From NCBI GenBank assembly GCA_028622995.1, contig JAJQJQ010000009.1, forward strand, positions 5,890,001 to 5,954,000: a stretch of DNA of 64,000 nucleotides, given 5' to 3'. Positions within the stretch are counted from its first letter, which is position 1; the number at the start of each line of letters is the position of its first letter. This document shows positions 38,701-51,092 of this stretch, piece after piece. The notes below the pieces were generated by a model. It had not been told where the DNA came from. It ran no database searches and saw only the letters and a program-made list of their open reading frames with translations. This DNA is from Panagrolaimus kolymaensis (Eukaryota > Nematoda > Chromadorea > Rhabditida > Panagrolaimidae). Position numbers and translations under genes: made by a program.

Positions 38701-41700
38701 TTTTCTGCAAGTTTTAGCAGTCGAGAAAAAGAAAGAAAGATACTTACATTAGCTCAAGCAAGCGATGAGACTAACAAATAAATTAGCTTCCGGGAGTTAT
38801 TTATTTACTCCTAGTTACTCGCGCGAGCAAGAAGAATTTACTTACCATTAGAAGTAGGAGAAATTAGACGTTCGATTATGTCTTTTTCATAGACAATCCT
38901 TTCTCGAAGACGACCAAATTCATCGAGCCTTTCAAGTGTTCGACGTTGGTTTTCGTGTAAGCGCATTCAAATAAAATTTTTCTACAAAAAATCAAATGAA
39001 TGCAAAAAAAAGTTTATAAAAAAATATTTCAATTCAAAAAATCACGATGAAATGGAAATTAATAACAAAAAAATTTTAAAAAGCGAGTCAAAGAGGAAAA
39101 AATTTAACGTCTTGTCAATGTTTTTTTTTTGCATTTATTTTTTTTTGACAAAAGCTCAATTTTCGTCTCGTCTCGATTAACATTTGAAAAAAAAATAAGG
39201 AAAGAAATGTGAGAAAACAATACAGTTAGCACCTATCAAAATAATTCTTTTCTTTTGTATTCTATTTACAATAAAAATAAATATAAAAAAAAGTGCTAAC
39301 GCCCCGTTCCTGAATAATGGAAATTAAAAAAAGGAAATGTTGTTTTTTGATTTTTTTCTCTCTCCGAACATTGCCCTTTTCAAACACAATTTCGCTGAGT
39401 AGTTGGTTGTTGCTCGCTAGATTGTTTCCTCAAGGCGTCAAGGAAAAAAATGGCACAAAAAAAAAAAAATAGCCGCCACTATAGTTGCAATAAACAATTG
39501 TAATGGTCAATCATAACTAAAAAGAAAGCTATTTTTTTCCCATCATCAGAAGCAGCAATAGAAAAAAAATTGTAAAAAAAATAAAAACTTTTTTTTTGCA
39601 CTTAAGAATCAACAACAAAAGAGTCAATGAAGAAAATAAAAAAATGTGAGTCTCTTTCTTTTCCATCACATTTTGTGATGCTTGCTTGCTCGCCCATATA
39701 ATATCAATAAAAAAATATAAAAGTCATTCATTGAAAAATGGTACACAGATAATCTCAAAAAGCAGCATTCATTTCACTCACTATTGAATTGAATTGAATT
39801 CTATTCTATTCATCGTCACATGTCCCTTTTTACAACAGCAGCTACTCACTATCTCTATCTATGTTTTTTCTATTTTTACTCACTCACAAAAAATGTTTTG
39901 GATGGTGATCGGTTGGTTGCTTAGTTAGTTGATGGTGTAAAAAACTATCAAAAAAGCTTTAAAAAAAGTTGAAACTCACTTCGACATTCAGTTTGCAAAA
40001 GTAAATCATCGTGTGCTGCTTCCCATGGTTCATTAGGTCCATGACGATATTCAACCTATAATTATTTTTAAAGTTGCTTTATTGATTTTTTGTTTTTGTT
40101 TATTTTTTATTACTCTGTAGCCTACGACTGGTCCAGCCGTTCCATCAAGATCGGGTCTCAACCATGCTAGAGAAATTTCTTGAGAATCTATATCAATAAC
40201 TTGTGGCATTCCAGGCGAGCTTGGAGCATAATATCTGCCGCCTCCATATGCCAATGATGAGGATGGCGTCCTACCCGTGGATGATGAAGGCGAAGAATAT
40301 TCTTCATGTTCGGTTATGTAAGTTTTACTCAAATCTATTCCTAAACCATCATCAGAATATTGAGCATTTTGAACTGAAATTCAAAAAACAAGCTTCATTA
40401 AAGTTAAAACTATTATGCAAATTACCTGCATATCCATTAACAACAGGATTTCCTTCAACATCAAAAAATATTTCACTTGGATCTACTGGAACTTGCCTCA
40501 CTGAACGTGTAGTTGTTATTTTTGTTACCCGTGTTACCTAAATTATTATTTTTTTATTTTCTTAACCATTTTTTAAATTTATTCTAACACACTTTTTGCG
40601 TTTGTGTTGAATATCTTTCAGTATCGTCAGCGGTTTCTTCGGAAAAATGGGTTATATATTCATCCACTGGCTCAATTATCGGATCATCGACATGTCTTTC
40701 ATATGTGCTTGAAAATAATTCCTCTCTTGCTGAACCTGGACCAGCATATTTTTCTGTGATGTACGTTGATGCCATCCTAAAAATATGGACTGTGATAAAT
40801 AAGATATAAGGAAAATAAATAGAAATCCACATACTCCGGGTCAGCGACCACTTGCTCTTCAGCAAATTGATTCCACGATGTTGGAACAGCTTGTTTTGGA
40901 ACCGTACTGAAAAAAAAGTATGAAAATTTATAATTTTTTTAAGTTGAAAATTACAACAAAAAGAAAACTGCGATGAGAAAGCAAAAAATATGACTCAAAG
41001 AGTAAAAAAGAGGAATGTCAGAAAAATTTTTTATTCAAAATTGATCAAATAATTTTTTGTTTGCTCTCAAACACGACAGACAAGCAGCAGCAAACCATTA
41101 AGAAAACAGTTTTGTTTTCACTGATAACATTAACCCACAATTTATAATTCCAAAAAAAACAATTATTTGAACTTATTTATGACAAAAAAATTAATCATGA
41201 GAAAAAAAAGAAAAAGGATCGTCAATGCCATGGAACATTTTTAAAGGTCGATAAAGTGAGCGAAGGCGTTTTTTGGAAGCGATTAAAAAGCGTATTTATT
41301 TTTTTCGAACAAGTTAAAATTTTATGATTCAAAAACCAAATAAATAAAAGTTAAAGAAAAAAGAAAAGAAAAAGACCACGTGCATGAATGGCTCATGCAG
41401 TAATAGGAAGCAGCAACAAGAAAATTGGGACCACAACGATGCTCATTTTTATACTTTATTGGTGAAACTTTTTGGTTTGTCCCTATCAATGTCTCGAAAA
41501 TAATCAACAATAATAAAAGATGATCGCTTGAAAATTTTAGATGCATTAGCATACAAAAATAAAGAGAACATGAAAAAATAAAACACACGCGAACTAATAA
41601 GAAAAGATTTTCAACAAAATAAAAAAGTTTCAAGTGTGAAAAAGTAAACAAAATTGTTGGAGTTTATGGCAACTTTCATGGAGATATTTAGGATAATCAA

Positions 41701-42607
41701 AAAAGCAACAGGAATTTTTTTTTAAATTTAAAATAAGTAAGCAGAAGATTTCTTTTTTTAATAATCGAAAATAAAGACATATTTTCTTTTTTCTTCTTAT
41801 TCGTCTCTAAAAAAGCATATGATTGCATAAAAAAATGTGGAAATGATTTACGACCCAAATGTGTGTTATGACAATCACAACACCAAAGAAATTTGTGTAA
41901 AAAAAATAGCGAGAAAAAGAAATATATTAAATGTTTCCAGGCGTATAAAAATGTTTTGTTATGACACGAACAAATAAAAATAAATAGCAAGCAAGCATAA
42001 AAAAATATACATACTTCAAAACATAAAAGCTTTCTTTTTTTTCCTTTGATCAATGCAAGCAGCAACTTCCTTGGTGACAGAGACAAAAAAATAAAAAATA
42101 AAAAAGAAGACAGCGGAGTTCGAAAAAAGAAAAAGAAATTGCGACTGTGACAAACGTGAAAAGACTCAATTGACCTTTTTTTGGAAATGACGATGCGCAA
42201 AGAAGAAAGTAAAAAAAAAAATTGGTGAGCAGCCGATTTGTCGTCGATATCGACGTCTTTTTTAATTTTTTTTTCTTTGAGGAGGCGCGCAACAAATTTT
42301 TCAAAGAGTAGAAAAAAAAATTCACCAACCTTTTTAAAGTTTGAACTTGTTCAGTGGTAATAATTTCTCGAGTTCGATCTTTTTGTTCATGAATTCGTTT
42401 AATTTTATCATTTTCAGTCATCACGTGAACCATTCCTTTCGGTGGGGTTTGATGTTGTTGGGAAGCTCGTGAGACATTGGTTGTAGAACCAATTCCTTCA
42501 TAATCTTCCTCTTCTGGTATTGGTTCCATTGGAGCTCCTCCATACGCCCATGCAGGATCAACCGAAGCAGTCGATGATGATGGAGAAGCCATTTTTTGTT
42601 GGGCCAT
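32767..42607 (-). CDS. jac-1: p120/delta-catenin with four FN3 repeats (JAC-1 type)
   Basis: Fourteen exons: 42607-42330, 40906-40835, 40776-40593, 40537-40426, 40373-40114, 40055-39980, 37107-36976, 36363-36242, 36186-35781, 35727-35284, 35230-35057, 35000-34295, 34238-33200 and 32856-32767. All junctions are in phase; total 1364 residues. An in-frame TAA precedes the ATG. The N-terminal region is acidic. Four fibronectin III domains follow (about 258-365, 375-473, 487-585 and 600-690; cores include EYQFRVVAAN, EYEFRVTARY, SYEFRVSTVG and QYQFRIIAKN). Armadillo repeats start at about 757 (NLQWRDPTLKEVIDYL) and carry the basic loop typical of p120 proteins. The last exon ends DSWV, the PDZ-binding ending of vertebrate ARVCF/delta-catenin/p0071. 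p120 catenins bind the cadherin juxtamembrane tail at adherens junctions. FN3 repeats at the N-terminus are the nematode JAC-1 layout. Introns 40907-42329 and 37108-39979 are long. Confidence 0.93.
33158..33199 (-). other. Alternative C-terminal extension of the catenin (unspliced form)
   Basis: If the donor at 33198-33199 (CAG|gtgcaa) is not used, translation runs 13 codons further (VQNSNTKAAQSQK) to a TAA at 33158. This gives a 1348-residue form without the DSWV ending. Both forms are in frame; which is used is not visible from DNA alone. Confidence 0.5.
38846..38966 (-). CDS. jac-1: Alternative first exon of the catenin, coiled-coil
   Basis: Inside the 2.9 kb intron lies a 121-base exon with its own ATG. 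A TTTTTTGTAG 3' splice site lies about 15 bases upstream and a perfect gtaagt donor ends it. It encodes 40 residues of charged, heptad-like sequence (MRLHENQRRTLERLDEFGRL, then RERIVYEKDIIERLI). It ends in phase 1, exactly like exon 39980-40055, so it can splice to exon 37107-36976. The resulting isoform replaces the N-terminus and the first half of FN3-1 with a coiled coil, reminiscent of the N-terminal coiled coil of vertebrate p120-family proteins. Confidence 0.65.
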
Positions 42608-45600
42608 TTCCAAACCCGCCAACAAATAAATCAAAATATATGGCGTTTTTTAAAGAAATGTGTTACCTCTCTTTTGCAATAACTATTAGCAAATAAAATG
42701 CAAATGAGTATACCTTAAGTTATTCATTTCTTTTCTCTTTTTTTGTTGCTTGGTGCCTAAAAAAAGGTACTATAAACAATAATAAAATAATTTAAGGGCA
42801 TTAAACGAAAGAAAGGCATATACATATTGATACTGGACGGAGTCTGGAAGAAGAAAAAGCGGAAAGAAAAAAACAATAACATTTTTTTGGAACAAAAAAA
42901 AAAGAAATTAACGCGAAGATTGGAAAAAATTCGAATGAGTGAATAATGGAAAAAGCAACGATAAAAAAATAAATATTAAAAAATGTAACACACGAATTTA
43001 AAAAAACAAAAAAATAAAAATAAAATAAACTTTCGAAGCAAAAATTAAAATGTTATCGATAGAAAATATGAACGTTCAAAAGCACAAATGAAGTGAAAGA
43101 ACACCATCGTTAAGTAAATTACATTCATTTTGTAAGCGTCGCAACAACCACGTTACGTAAAAACGTAAAATAAATCAAAAGAGAGATTGAAGGACAACTA
43201 AAACCCTTGTTTTTTAAAAAGAGAGGGTAAGTAAGTATGGTTAAGCAGCTATATAAACAAAAAATCAACAGAAAAATTAAATAAAAGTTAAAAGCATTTA
43301 TTATTTTCTCCAAAATTGGTAAAAAGGTAAAGGTAAAATTCCCCCGTGTCAGACTATTCAGAATTTAAAAAATGGTATGAATAAAAAAATTTCAAAAAAG
43401 AAAAAAAATTTTGACAAAAATCTGTAAAATAAGCGTAGAAGAAAGAAGGAGATCCATCTAAGCACAACTAAACAATATTTTGTCATTTTCTTCATCTTCC
43501 ACATATTTATGTGTCAGCTGTCGAAGAAGAAGTTGGATGATGGTGAAAAAAAAAGTCGCGCAACAAAAAGCAAGTAAAAGAAACTCAAGTAGATCCTTAT
43601 TTTAACTTAACTTTCAACTAAAAAGTGCTTGTTCCTCCCAACGGCTGACTTTTTTATATTTCGAACGAGTAAAAAATATTGCAACCAGTAGTAGTTGTTG
43701 CTGCTTTTGCTGAGATATGTGAGTGCGCGATCCCGCGGGAGTCTTTTGGGTATCCTCCATCCAAAAGAAAGAAAGAGTAAAAAAGTCAAAGAGTCATAGC
43801 TAGCGATGGCGGCGGCGGTGACAAAAAAAGACAAAAGACGGAATAAAAATGAAAGAACAAAACGCAACAACAAAGCTATCAAAAAAGTTTACAGAAGAAA
43901 AAAAATTCTTACGTAAATCTTTTTTTTCCTCCTCAAGGACAAATAAATTTTATTTAAAGGAAGCTTTGACACAAAACTTTTTATGAACAAAAAAAATAAT
44001 GTGGTCTCCATCCATACACAACAATAACCATCCAAGAAAAAAATATGGAAAAAAATTGTTGCAACCCATTTTTTTTCTCGCCTAATTTGAAGTGAAAAAA
44101 ATGAGGAAGAAATAAACAAAAAAATATGATTTTTGCTTTTTAAAATAATGCTTCTCTGGTTTATTGTTGATGATAGATAGAATTGTAAGAAGGGAGGATT
44201 CGTAGTTTGCTTTTTTGCTTGCTTGCTGATGTTTCTTCCAGATTGGTTAGTTCAGTCATTCAAACAAACAAAAACTTGATGATGGATGATTGGGTTCCCT
44301 TGAGATAAATGTACATTCTTGAGAAAACAAGAACATCACTTCCTACTACAATTCCAAAAACATATTTGAAGAATACAAAAGTGCGCAAAAAACTTCTCAA
44401 ATAACTATCTTGTTTAGCTAATATTTTTCTCACTTTTTAAGTGCTCATCGGCCATAACTTCGGACTAGGAAAAAACTATTAAGCAACATCGAAAAATAGT
44501 CATCCACAAGATCTTCCAAAAACCAGCATGGGTGGTTTTTAGTTTTTTCATTTTTTACATCTGTTTTTTTTTCATTTGTAATTAAGACCTCATAAAACAC
44601 AATAATAAAAAAAATGTTCTCTTCTTAGCCTCAATAAAAACCTCTTTTTTGTTGCTACTCTGATGTTGTTCGTGCAAAAATTAGACCTTCAAAAAAAGAT
44701 GGATGCGGCGGCGAACTTTTTTTTGTGGTATAAAACGTTAAATGAAAATTGACGTTGAAAAAGCTTTTTTTATACATTAGAAGGCGCTGTTTTTTACTGC
44801 AACAAACAAATTGCACTTCAACCTCCTTCATTTTTGCTTTTAAATTTTTTTTTGCTTTCCAATGGCGCCAAAAAAAGAAAAAAGAAATACTTTTTGTTGT
44901 TGCGAATTGAATTTGTCGCGAATCAAATAAACAAAAAAAAAAGAGGTAAAAAAAGAGGAGCTATCATGCTGAATTTTTTTTTTGTTGCCCATATGTAACT
45001 CTTCTCAAAGGCATGTCTTCATTTTCTTAAAGAGAAAAAGAGTTTTGTTTCGGAATTAAATAGCAAATTATGTTGTAAAATGTATATAAATTGGCCATTT
45101 TACGATCCCTCAAAAAATGGTTTCCGAAATAAAGCTTTTCAGTTTAAAATTGCAATAGCTCAGCGAAGAAAAAAAAACCAAAGAAATATAGAAAAATTTA
45201 TAAATTATGATTCATTATCAAATTTAATCCAATTCAATCAAGGAGGTAAGTGTCAAAAAAATGTCATAATATATTTTGCAACAACAAAAATATAAATAAA
45301 AAAAGTGAAACAACTGTTAAGTGGAAGAATGAGACGACTACTAAAAAAGAAACAAAAAAGTGAAAAAACTAAGATAATCTTTAAAAGAATTTAAGTGAAA
45401 CAAAGAAGAAGAAAAAGAAGACTCTCATTTTTGCAATTAAGCAAAAGTTAACTAAACACCACAAATAGCAAAAAAAAGATGGCATTGTCTTGCTTATTCG
45501 GATGCTACATACATCTTTGCTTTTTTGGCAACAAGCAAGAAGCATCAGCATACTCTCCTGAGCTGAGTCGGAAGAAGAAGAAGCAACCAACTAACGAAAA

Positions 45601-48414
45601 AAAAACAAAAAAAAAGTTGTAGCCTCTTCTTCCTCTCTTTTTTGCCATCAAAGTTATGGAATTTCGTGGTGTTTCTCCTTGCATTTTTTTTATTTCAGTG
45701 TCCAAAAAAATGGCCTCATCCTATTCTCCTTTTTGCAAGACAATAATGTTTTTAAAGGATGAAAACGAACGAAGCTAAAAAAATAAAGAAGAAAAATAAG
45801 CTTAAAAAAGTTAAGGCGTGAAAAAGTATATAAAAAAAGCCGTAAATACTTTGTTAACAAAAAAATGAGAGAAATCAAAAAGTGAGAAAGAAAACATCTG
45901 CCAAATTTTTATTTTATTTTCCTTTTTTTCAGATGCCCATTCCAAATATATAAAAAATGCGAACACCCAAGAGAATGAAAGTCCATCTAACAAAAAGATT
46001 CTTTATCGAAGTCAGAATTCCAGCAACAACAAAAAAAAAAGCTGCCTTCACGAAGTCCACATTTTTTTCCTTTTCTCTTCATCCTTCTTTTTTTCAATGG
46101 CGAAAAACTTGGTTAGTCTTTCATTTTTTGGAGACTTTTTTTTCAGAGGAAGAGAAGAAGATGCGTTCAGCAGTAAAATAAGATTTCCGTCTACATACTT
46201 TTATTTTTTTAACGACGACGGCGACAAAAAAAACAGCACTTGCGGCACTTTTCTCGTGTGAAGAACGAAGGCGATTAAAACTTCTTCTTTTTTATTTCAC
46301 TTGAAAGATTTATATTTTTTACTCCTATAAAAAACTTAAATTCGTTTTTGCTTAGGAAATGAAAAGTTCTCCATCTCTTTTGGCCTTTGACGTTAATTCA
46401 ATTTCCGGAGACCACCGCCATTGTTTTTCGAAAATTAAAATTTTTGCCTCAAAGTTTGTTTTTAGAAGTTGCTTCTGCCACTAATGATTAAAAATAAAGT
46501 AAAATAAAATTTAACGTGCTTTTTCTTTTCGAAAACGAAAGCCAAAGATTCAAACAAAAAGCAAAAAGCAAAAAGCCTTCGTGGCTGCTGTACACCCGTT
46601 TGATGCATTGGTCAAAAAAGCTGGCTCTCTCTCTCACTTTTTTTAAAAGACGGAAATGTACTTGCTTAAAACATGAAAAAATTTTGACAAAGAAGTCAAT
46701 GTCTTCCTCCTTTCAACAAAAGAAGCAAATAACACATGCTTGAAAAAAAAGAGAGAAAGAAAAAATGAGTTTATGATGCTTGAAGAAAAATGAGTGAAAA
46801 AAAGGTATCAAAATGTTGCGCAACCTGATCCCAGAAGAAGAAAAAAATAAATAAATGTGTTTAAAACGAGTGTTAGATACTCATATTTAAAAAAATTCAA
46901 AGTGTAAATATATTCTCAAAAATGATTGAGAGTGTTTGAGGAGTAGTCTTTTTTTAGTTTTCAACAAAATAAAAAAAATATCAAATTTCCAGTCACGTTT
47001 AGAAGAAATTTTTTTTATATAAGAAGCGCTTTTCTAAAGATGGAGCAAATTTGGAAGAAAAAAGAAAAAGAAATAAATACAAAAAAAGCATACAAAAATA
47101 AAAATATTCAAATTTTCTTTTTCGTTACATTAGCACCCAAAACTAAAAAATAAATAAATATAAAAGATTGGTCTTAAAAGATTGCCAAAAACCATTCAGC
47201 CATGAAAAAATAAAAGAGTGAAAAATTGAAGGAAAGAAGAAGTAAGCAGCAAAAATGGTTACTTGAAAATGCTTGCTTCTTCTTTCTTCTTCCATATGAC
47301 TGTTTCGATTATGCGCGAAACATTACTTTGAATGAGTGTAAAAAATAAAAACAAAAAATTAAGGACTCATTCAAGGATGCACATTATTTTTTTGGGGAAA
47401 TGAGACAATTGAGAGGATAATAAATGGGATGTTGAGATACATAGATGCTGCTTGTTTGTTCCGGCGATAAATTATGCGTACAAAAAATGGACAGAAGCTA
47501 TTATTGTAACTTTTTTTTTGTAGATATAAAACTGTGCGTAAATGAATGGCAAAAAAATGTAAAGAATAAAAGGGCATTGTTGGCATCAGTTGGTTGGACT
47601 TTTTTTTAAATTTTTAAATATAAAAAGTACGGAAATCGTCAACGTTCTTTCTCCACCACCTCCTTTGCTTCCGGCTTTTAGCGGCACTTTTAGGCACCGC
47701 AACAACAAAATAAGTATGTGTCCTCGGACATTTCTTTCGTCTCTTATTATTATAATAGAAATAGAAAAGAAAAAATATTGCGTGAATGCGTTTTGCTAAA
47801 ACGCATAAACTTTTTAATATATAAAGTTTTGAGACATTTAAAGCCTTATGAACAATATTTGAAACTCTTGTTTCAAAAAAAAGGAGAAAGAAAGAAATGA
47901 AGCCCTTAAGCTTTTGTCTTTTCCAAAATCAATAATCAAACATCTTCAAAACCATTTATTGCTTGTTTAAAACAACGTTTATTTAAATTTCCGGCATAAG
48001 TCGCGCACGAAAAACCAAAGTAAAGCCCCTTTCTTCTTTTTTATTGTGTTGTGTTTGTTGTTGCTAGTGCTAGTTCGAGGTCAGCCCCAAAGGCGAAAAG
48101 CTTTGGGTGGCAAGCAGCAGAGAGAAGAAATGTTTTTGCGCACAGTTTTCTGTTGTTGTTGTCAAATGACAAGAAATTATTGCGCGAGTAGTGTGCCAGA
48201 CGGCTTTGATGCTTGCTTTACTTTAGGAAATGAAGGGGTTTAAAAAGAAAATGGGAAGAAAGAAAAGAAAAAAGCGATTGAATAACTTATAACAAAACAA
48301 TGGCAAAGGAAAAAATGTTTTATAACAAAAAAGCAACAAACAAAGTTTATGATACATATGATTATAAAAACAACGATTTAACACAAACATAACAATCTAA
48401 TAATTTTCTATAAA
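42608..48414. other. 5.8 kb intergenic region
   Basis: AT-rich region between the start of the catenin gene and the 3' end of the GTPBP10-like gene. It must hold the main catenin promoter. One weak spliced candidate gene (45080-46181) is listed separately. Other open frames are low complexity. Confidence 0.45.
45080..46181 (+). CDS. Speculative small basic protein
   Basis: An ATG at 45080 opens 55 codons beginning MYINWPFYDPSKNGF that end at a perfect gtaagt donor (45246). A strong tttttttcag acceptor at 45931-45932 continues the frame with a Lys/Asn/Ser-rich stretch. A further in-phase junction (46010 to 46147) would end at TAA 46181, giving about 92 residues. The first junction looks good; the second is weaker. 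Low-complexity composition means this could be chance. No family is recognised. Confidence 0.18.
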
Positions 48415-49682
48415 CTATAAAAGAGTTGAACCCGATTTAGTATCTTCAAATTCACCATCGAATGAAAGGGATTGAATTGGATGAAGTTCTTCGTAAATAT
48501 TGTGGAGTATCTGCTTTAATGACCCAATTTCTTGATTCTTAGCACTAGCTTGAATGATGGCACGAAAATTGATTGGTAGAGTTGGTTTCATTTCGGATGG
48601 TAGTTCTCTTTGCCATTTATCATGCAGCATTTCCTCAATTTCTTGAGCTTTCTAAAAAACAAACATTGCATATAAACTTTATAAAAGTGTGTAACAAAGC
48701 TACCTTTTGTCCATCAGGTAAATCAATTTTATTAAGAACTAGCACACATGGCTTATTAACCAATTTTCGATCATAAGCTTCAAGTTCTTTGTTAAGTAAA
48801 GCAATAGTTTCCAATGGTGTACGAAATTCATCAGTTAAATTTGCAGAAAGTTGAAATCCATGAACATCAATAACGAATACCAGCATATCACTATATTCCA
48901 AATGTTTCAAAAATGCATGACCTTTTCCACGATTTTGTGCAGCACCTTCAATAAGTCCAGGTAAATCAGCGCAAGAAAGAGAAAATCTATCTTCTTTATC
49001 ATCACCACTAGCTTCATCATATTGAATATCTAACATTTGAGGCCTCGTCGTTGTAAATGGATATGGTGCAATCTTGATACTTCGTTTTTGAGGTGCAAGA
49101 GCTTTGAGAATAGTTGATTTTCCAGCATTTGGGAAACCGACCAGTCCAATATTTGGATGCAATTTCAAATGTATTCCCATTAAGAGCTTTTCACCTTTCT
49201 GGCCTCTAAAATACCATTCATTACTAAAAGGAAATAAAAAGAAGAAATTACTTGTAATCATTAGCAGCACATCCACCTTTTCCACCTTTAGCGATAAGAA
49301 TTTTTTTATTTGGATTTGTACATCTGCAGATTAGCATTTTGGTGTGTTCATCGATACATTCAGAGCCCAATGGAACATGCAACGTTTCATAAGATCCATG
49401 TTTCCCGACCAAAGTTACTTGAGTACTTGCTGCTCCATGTTCAGCTTTAATTTCTCGACCACGATTATAAAAATAGTTGAACAAAGTGTTGAATTTCATA
49501 TTTCTTCTTGGAATAACATAAACATCACCGCCATCCCCACCAACTCCATTGTATCTGGGTAAACCTTGACCACCAGCGCCAGCATGAATTACAACACGTA
49601 AAACATCTTTTTCAATAACACTTGCATCGGAAATTTTCTTCAATTCTTTTACTGCAGCTAATCTTAGCCTTGATAATAGCAT
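48415..49682 (-). CDS. GTPBP10: Obg-family GTPase, GTPBP10-like (mitochondrial ribosome assembly)
   Basis: Exons 49682-49252, 49205-48704 and 48651-48415 give 389 residues. A 3' splice site 18 bases before the ATG suggests trans-splicing. The N-terminal Obg domain is Gly-rich (HAGAGGQGLPRYNGVGGDGG). The G domain has GFPNAGKST (G1), DLPGL (G3), NKIDLP (G4) and SAK (G5). The link KGQKGEKLLMGIHLKL and the motif DVHGFQLSANL match GTPBP10 better than MTG2/GTPBP5. In animals GTPBP10 binds the mitochondrial large ribosomal subunit during its maturation. The start MLLSRLRLAAVKELKK is basic and amphipathic, as expected of a mitochondrial presequence. It lies 284 bases downstream of a mitochondrial carrier gene on the same strand. 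Confidence 0.93.
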
Positions 49683-49966
49683 TTAATAAAAGTTGTGAAG
49701 CTAAAATAAGATTCTAATGAATGAAGCAAAAAACTTCAAACAAGCAAAAAGTAAAACGATCTCTATTATATTCGTCACAAAACACCAACTTTTTACGTGG
49801 GAAAGTAATTTGAAAGCGATACAGTATGGAGAAAACAGAATTATTCTTTATTTTGAAGTTTGAAAGATTAGTAAAAATAAACTTTATTATTACAAACACA
49901 ACAATTAACGATAGTAAAAGTAAAGTTAACTACTAAAGCTAAAACTGGATTCGTAAGACTTTGATT

Positions 49967-51092
49967 CTAAGCAAATTCTTCTGCTATTCGTTTAGCATGT
50001 TCATAAACAACAAAAGTGACGATACCATTTGGAAGCTGTTTTAAAGTTGCCATAATCATGCCTTTGTAAAAACCTGCAAAGCCTTCTTTTCGTAATATTT
50101 GAGAAATCACTTCTTTTGATGACTTGTAATTTGTATGATGATCCTAAAAAACAAAGTTGAATGAACAAAATATGCAACTATAATAAAGGAAGTTACCTGA
50201 AGTCGAGCTCTAATTACTTGATATGGATATGTTGAAACTGTCGAAACAACCCTTGCGATAGATGAAAATATCAAATAATCCATTGTTGTCTAAAAAACTA
50301 CCAATAAGAAATATATCCATAGTAAACATGATAACATACCAAATGAGAATCGAGTGGAATTCTTTTCTTTCTGCATCTCCAATCTTTAAGATAGTTGTAA
50401 ATTGCAAATTGACTTGCAATATTTAAAGTTCCCCAAAGTCCAGTTACAAATCCCTAAAACCGATATGTAATGAAGTAACGACTATGGAAAATTACCAAAA
50501 ACTTACTTTGTACCATCCTCGAATCCCTTCTTCATGTAAGATTTTTCGCAAGCAATGAAATGTTCCACGATAAGTTTTAGATGTTTCATTTTCATATTGA
50601 AGACATAGACGAGTTTGTGCAACACCAAATGGATTTGCTACAGCATGAACAGTTGCACCAGCAACGAAACCAACAATAAGATTTTGAAATGAAGGCGAGA
50701 TAGATGCTATGCGATCAAAATGAGGATGAATTTCGTGATACCTAAACAAAGTAATAAAACATATGTATTCAAAAAGTATAAACCGTACAATTGAAAGTAT
50801 AAACCCCATGCAATTGGTGTGGAAATAAGATTTGGTGCAAGCCCTTGATAAAGTCCACGGATACCTTTAGCTTTGACAATACATTTAGCAGCATGAAGAT
50901 AATTGTTATATTGTGGACGTACAGCAGCATTATTATCGTTCACTAAAAATTGTATGTTCATAAAATTATTAGACAAAGTTAAAACATACCTGAGTATCGT
51001 ATTCTTAATAAATCAAGCGGATGACCAAGAACAGTTTTAGCTAAACCTGCAGATATTCCAGCAATCAGGTTTTCATATCCACCAACTCCCAT
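49967..51092 (-). CDS. SLC25A32: Mitochondrial carrier, SLC25A32-like (folate/FAD)
   Basis: Six exons (51092-50990, 50942-50789, 50741-50507, 50453-50340, 50289-50197, 50143-49967) give 291 residues, the normal size for a mitochondrial carrier. The three carrier repeats show HPLDLLRIRY, NPFGVAQTRL and YPYQVIRARLQD. Other matches to SLC25A32 are LRGLYQG-type GIRGLYQGLAPN, WGLYFQLY and GFYKGM. SLC25A32 carries folate or FAD into mitochondria; substrate here is inferred from similarity. A 3' splice site is only 1 base before the ATG, so the leader is almost surely trans-spliced. The intron at 50788-50742 uses a GTACGG donor; the more obvious nearby GT would break the frame. Confidence 0.93.

Noticed and set aside
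41697..42200. Minus-strand frame of 167 codons
   Set aside because: Phe/Leu-rich translation of A/T runs inside a catenin intron.
50742..50783. gtttat donor in the SLC25A32-like gene
   Set aside because: It shifts the frame and destroys the LYHEIHPHFD junction; the GTACGG donor at 50788 keeps it.
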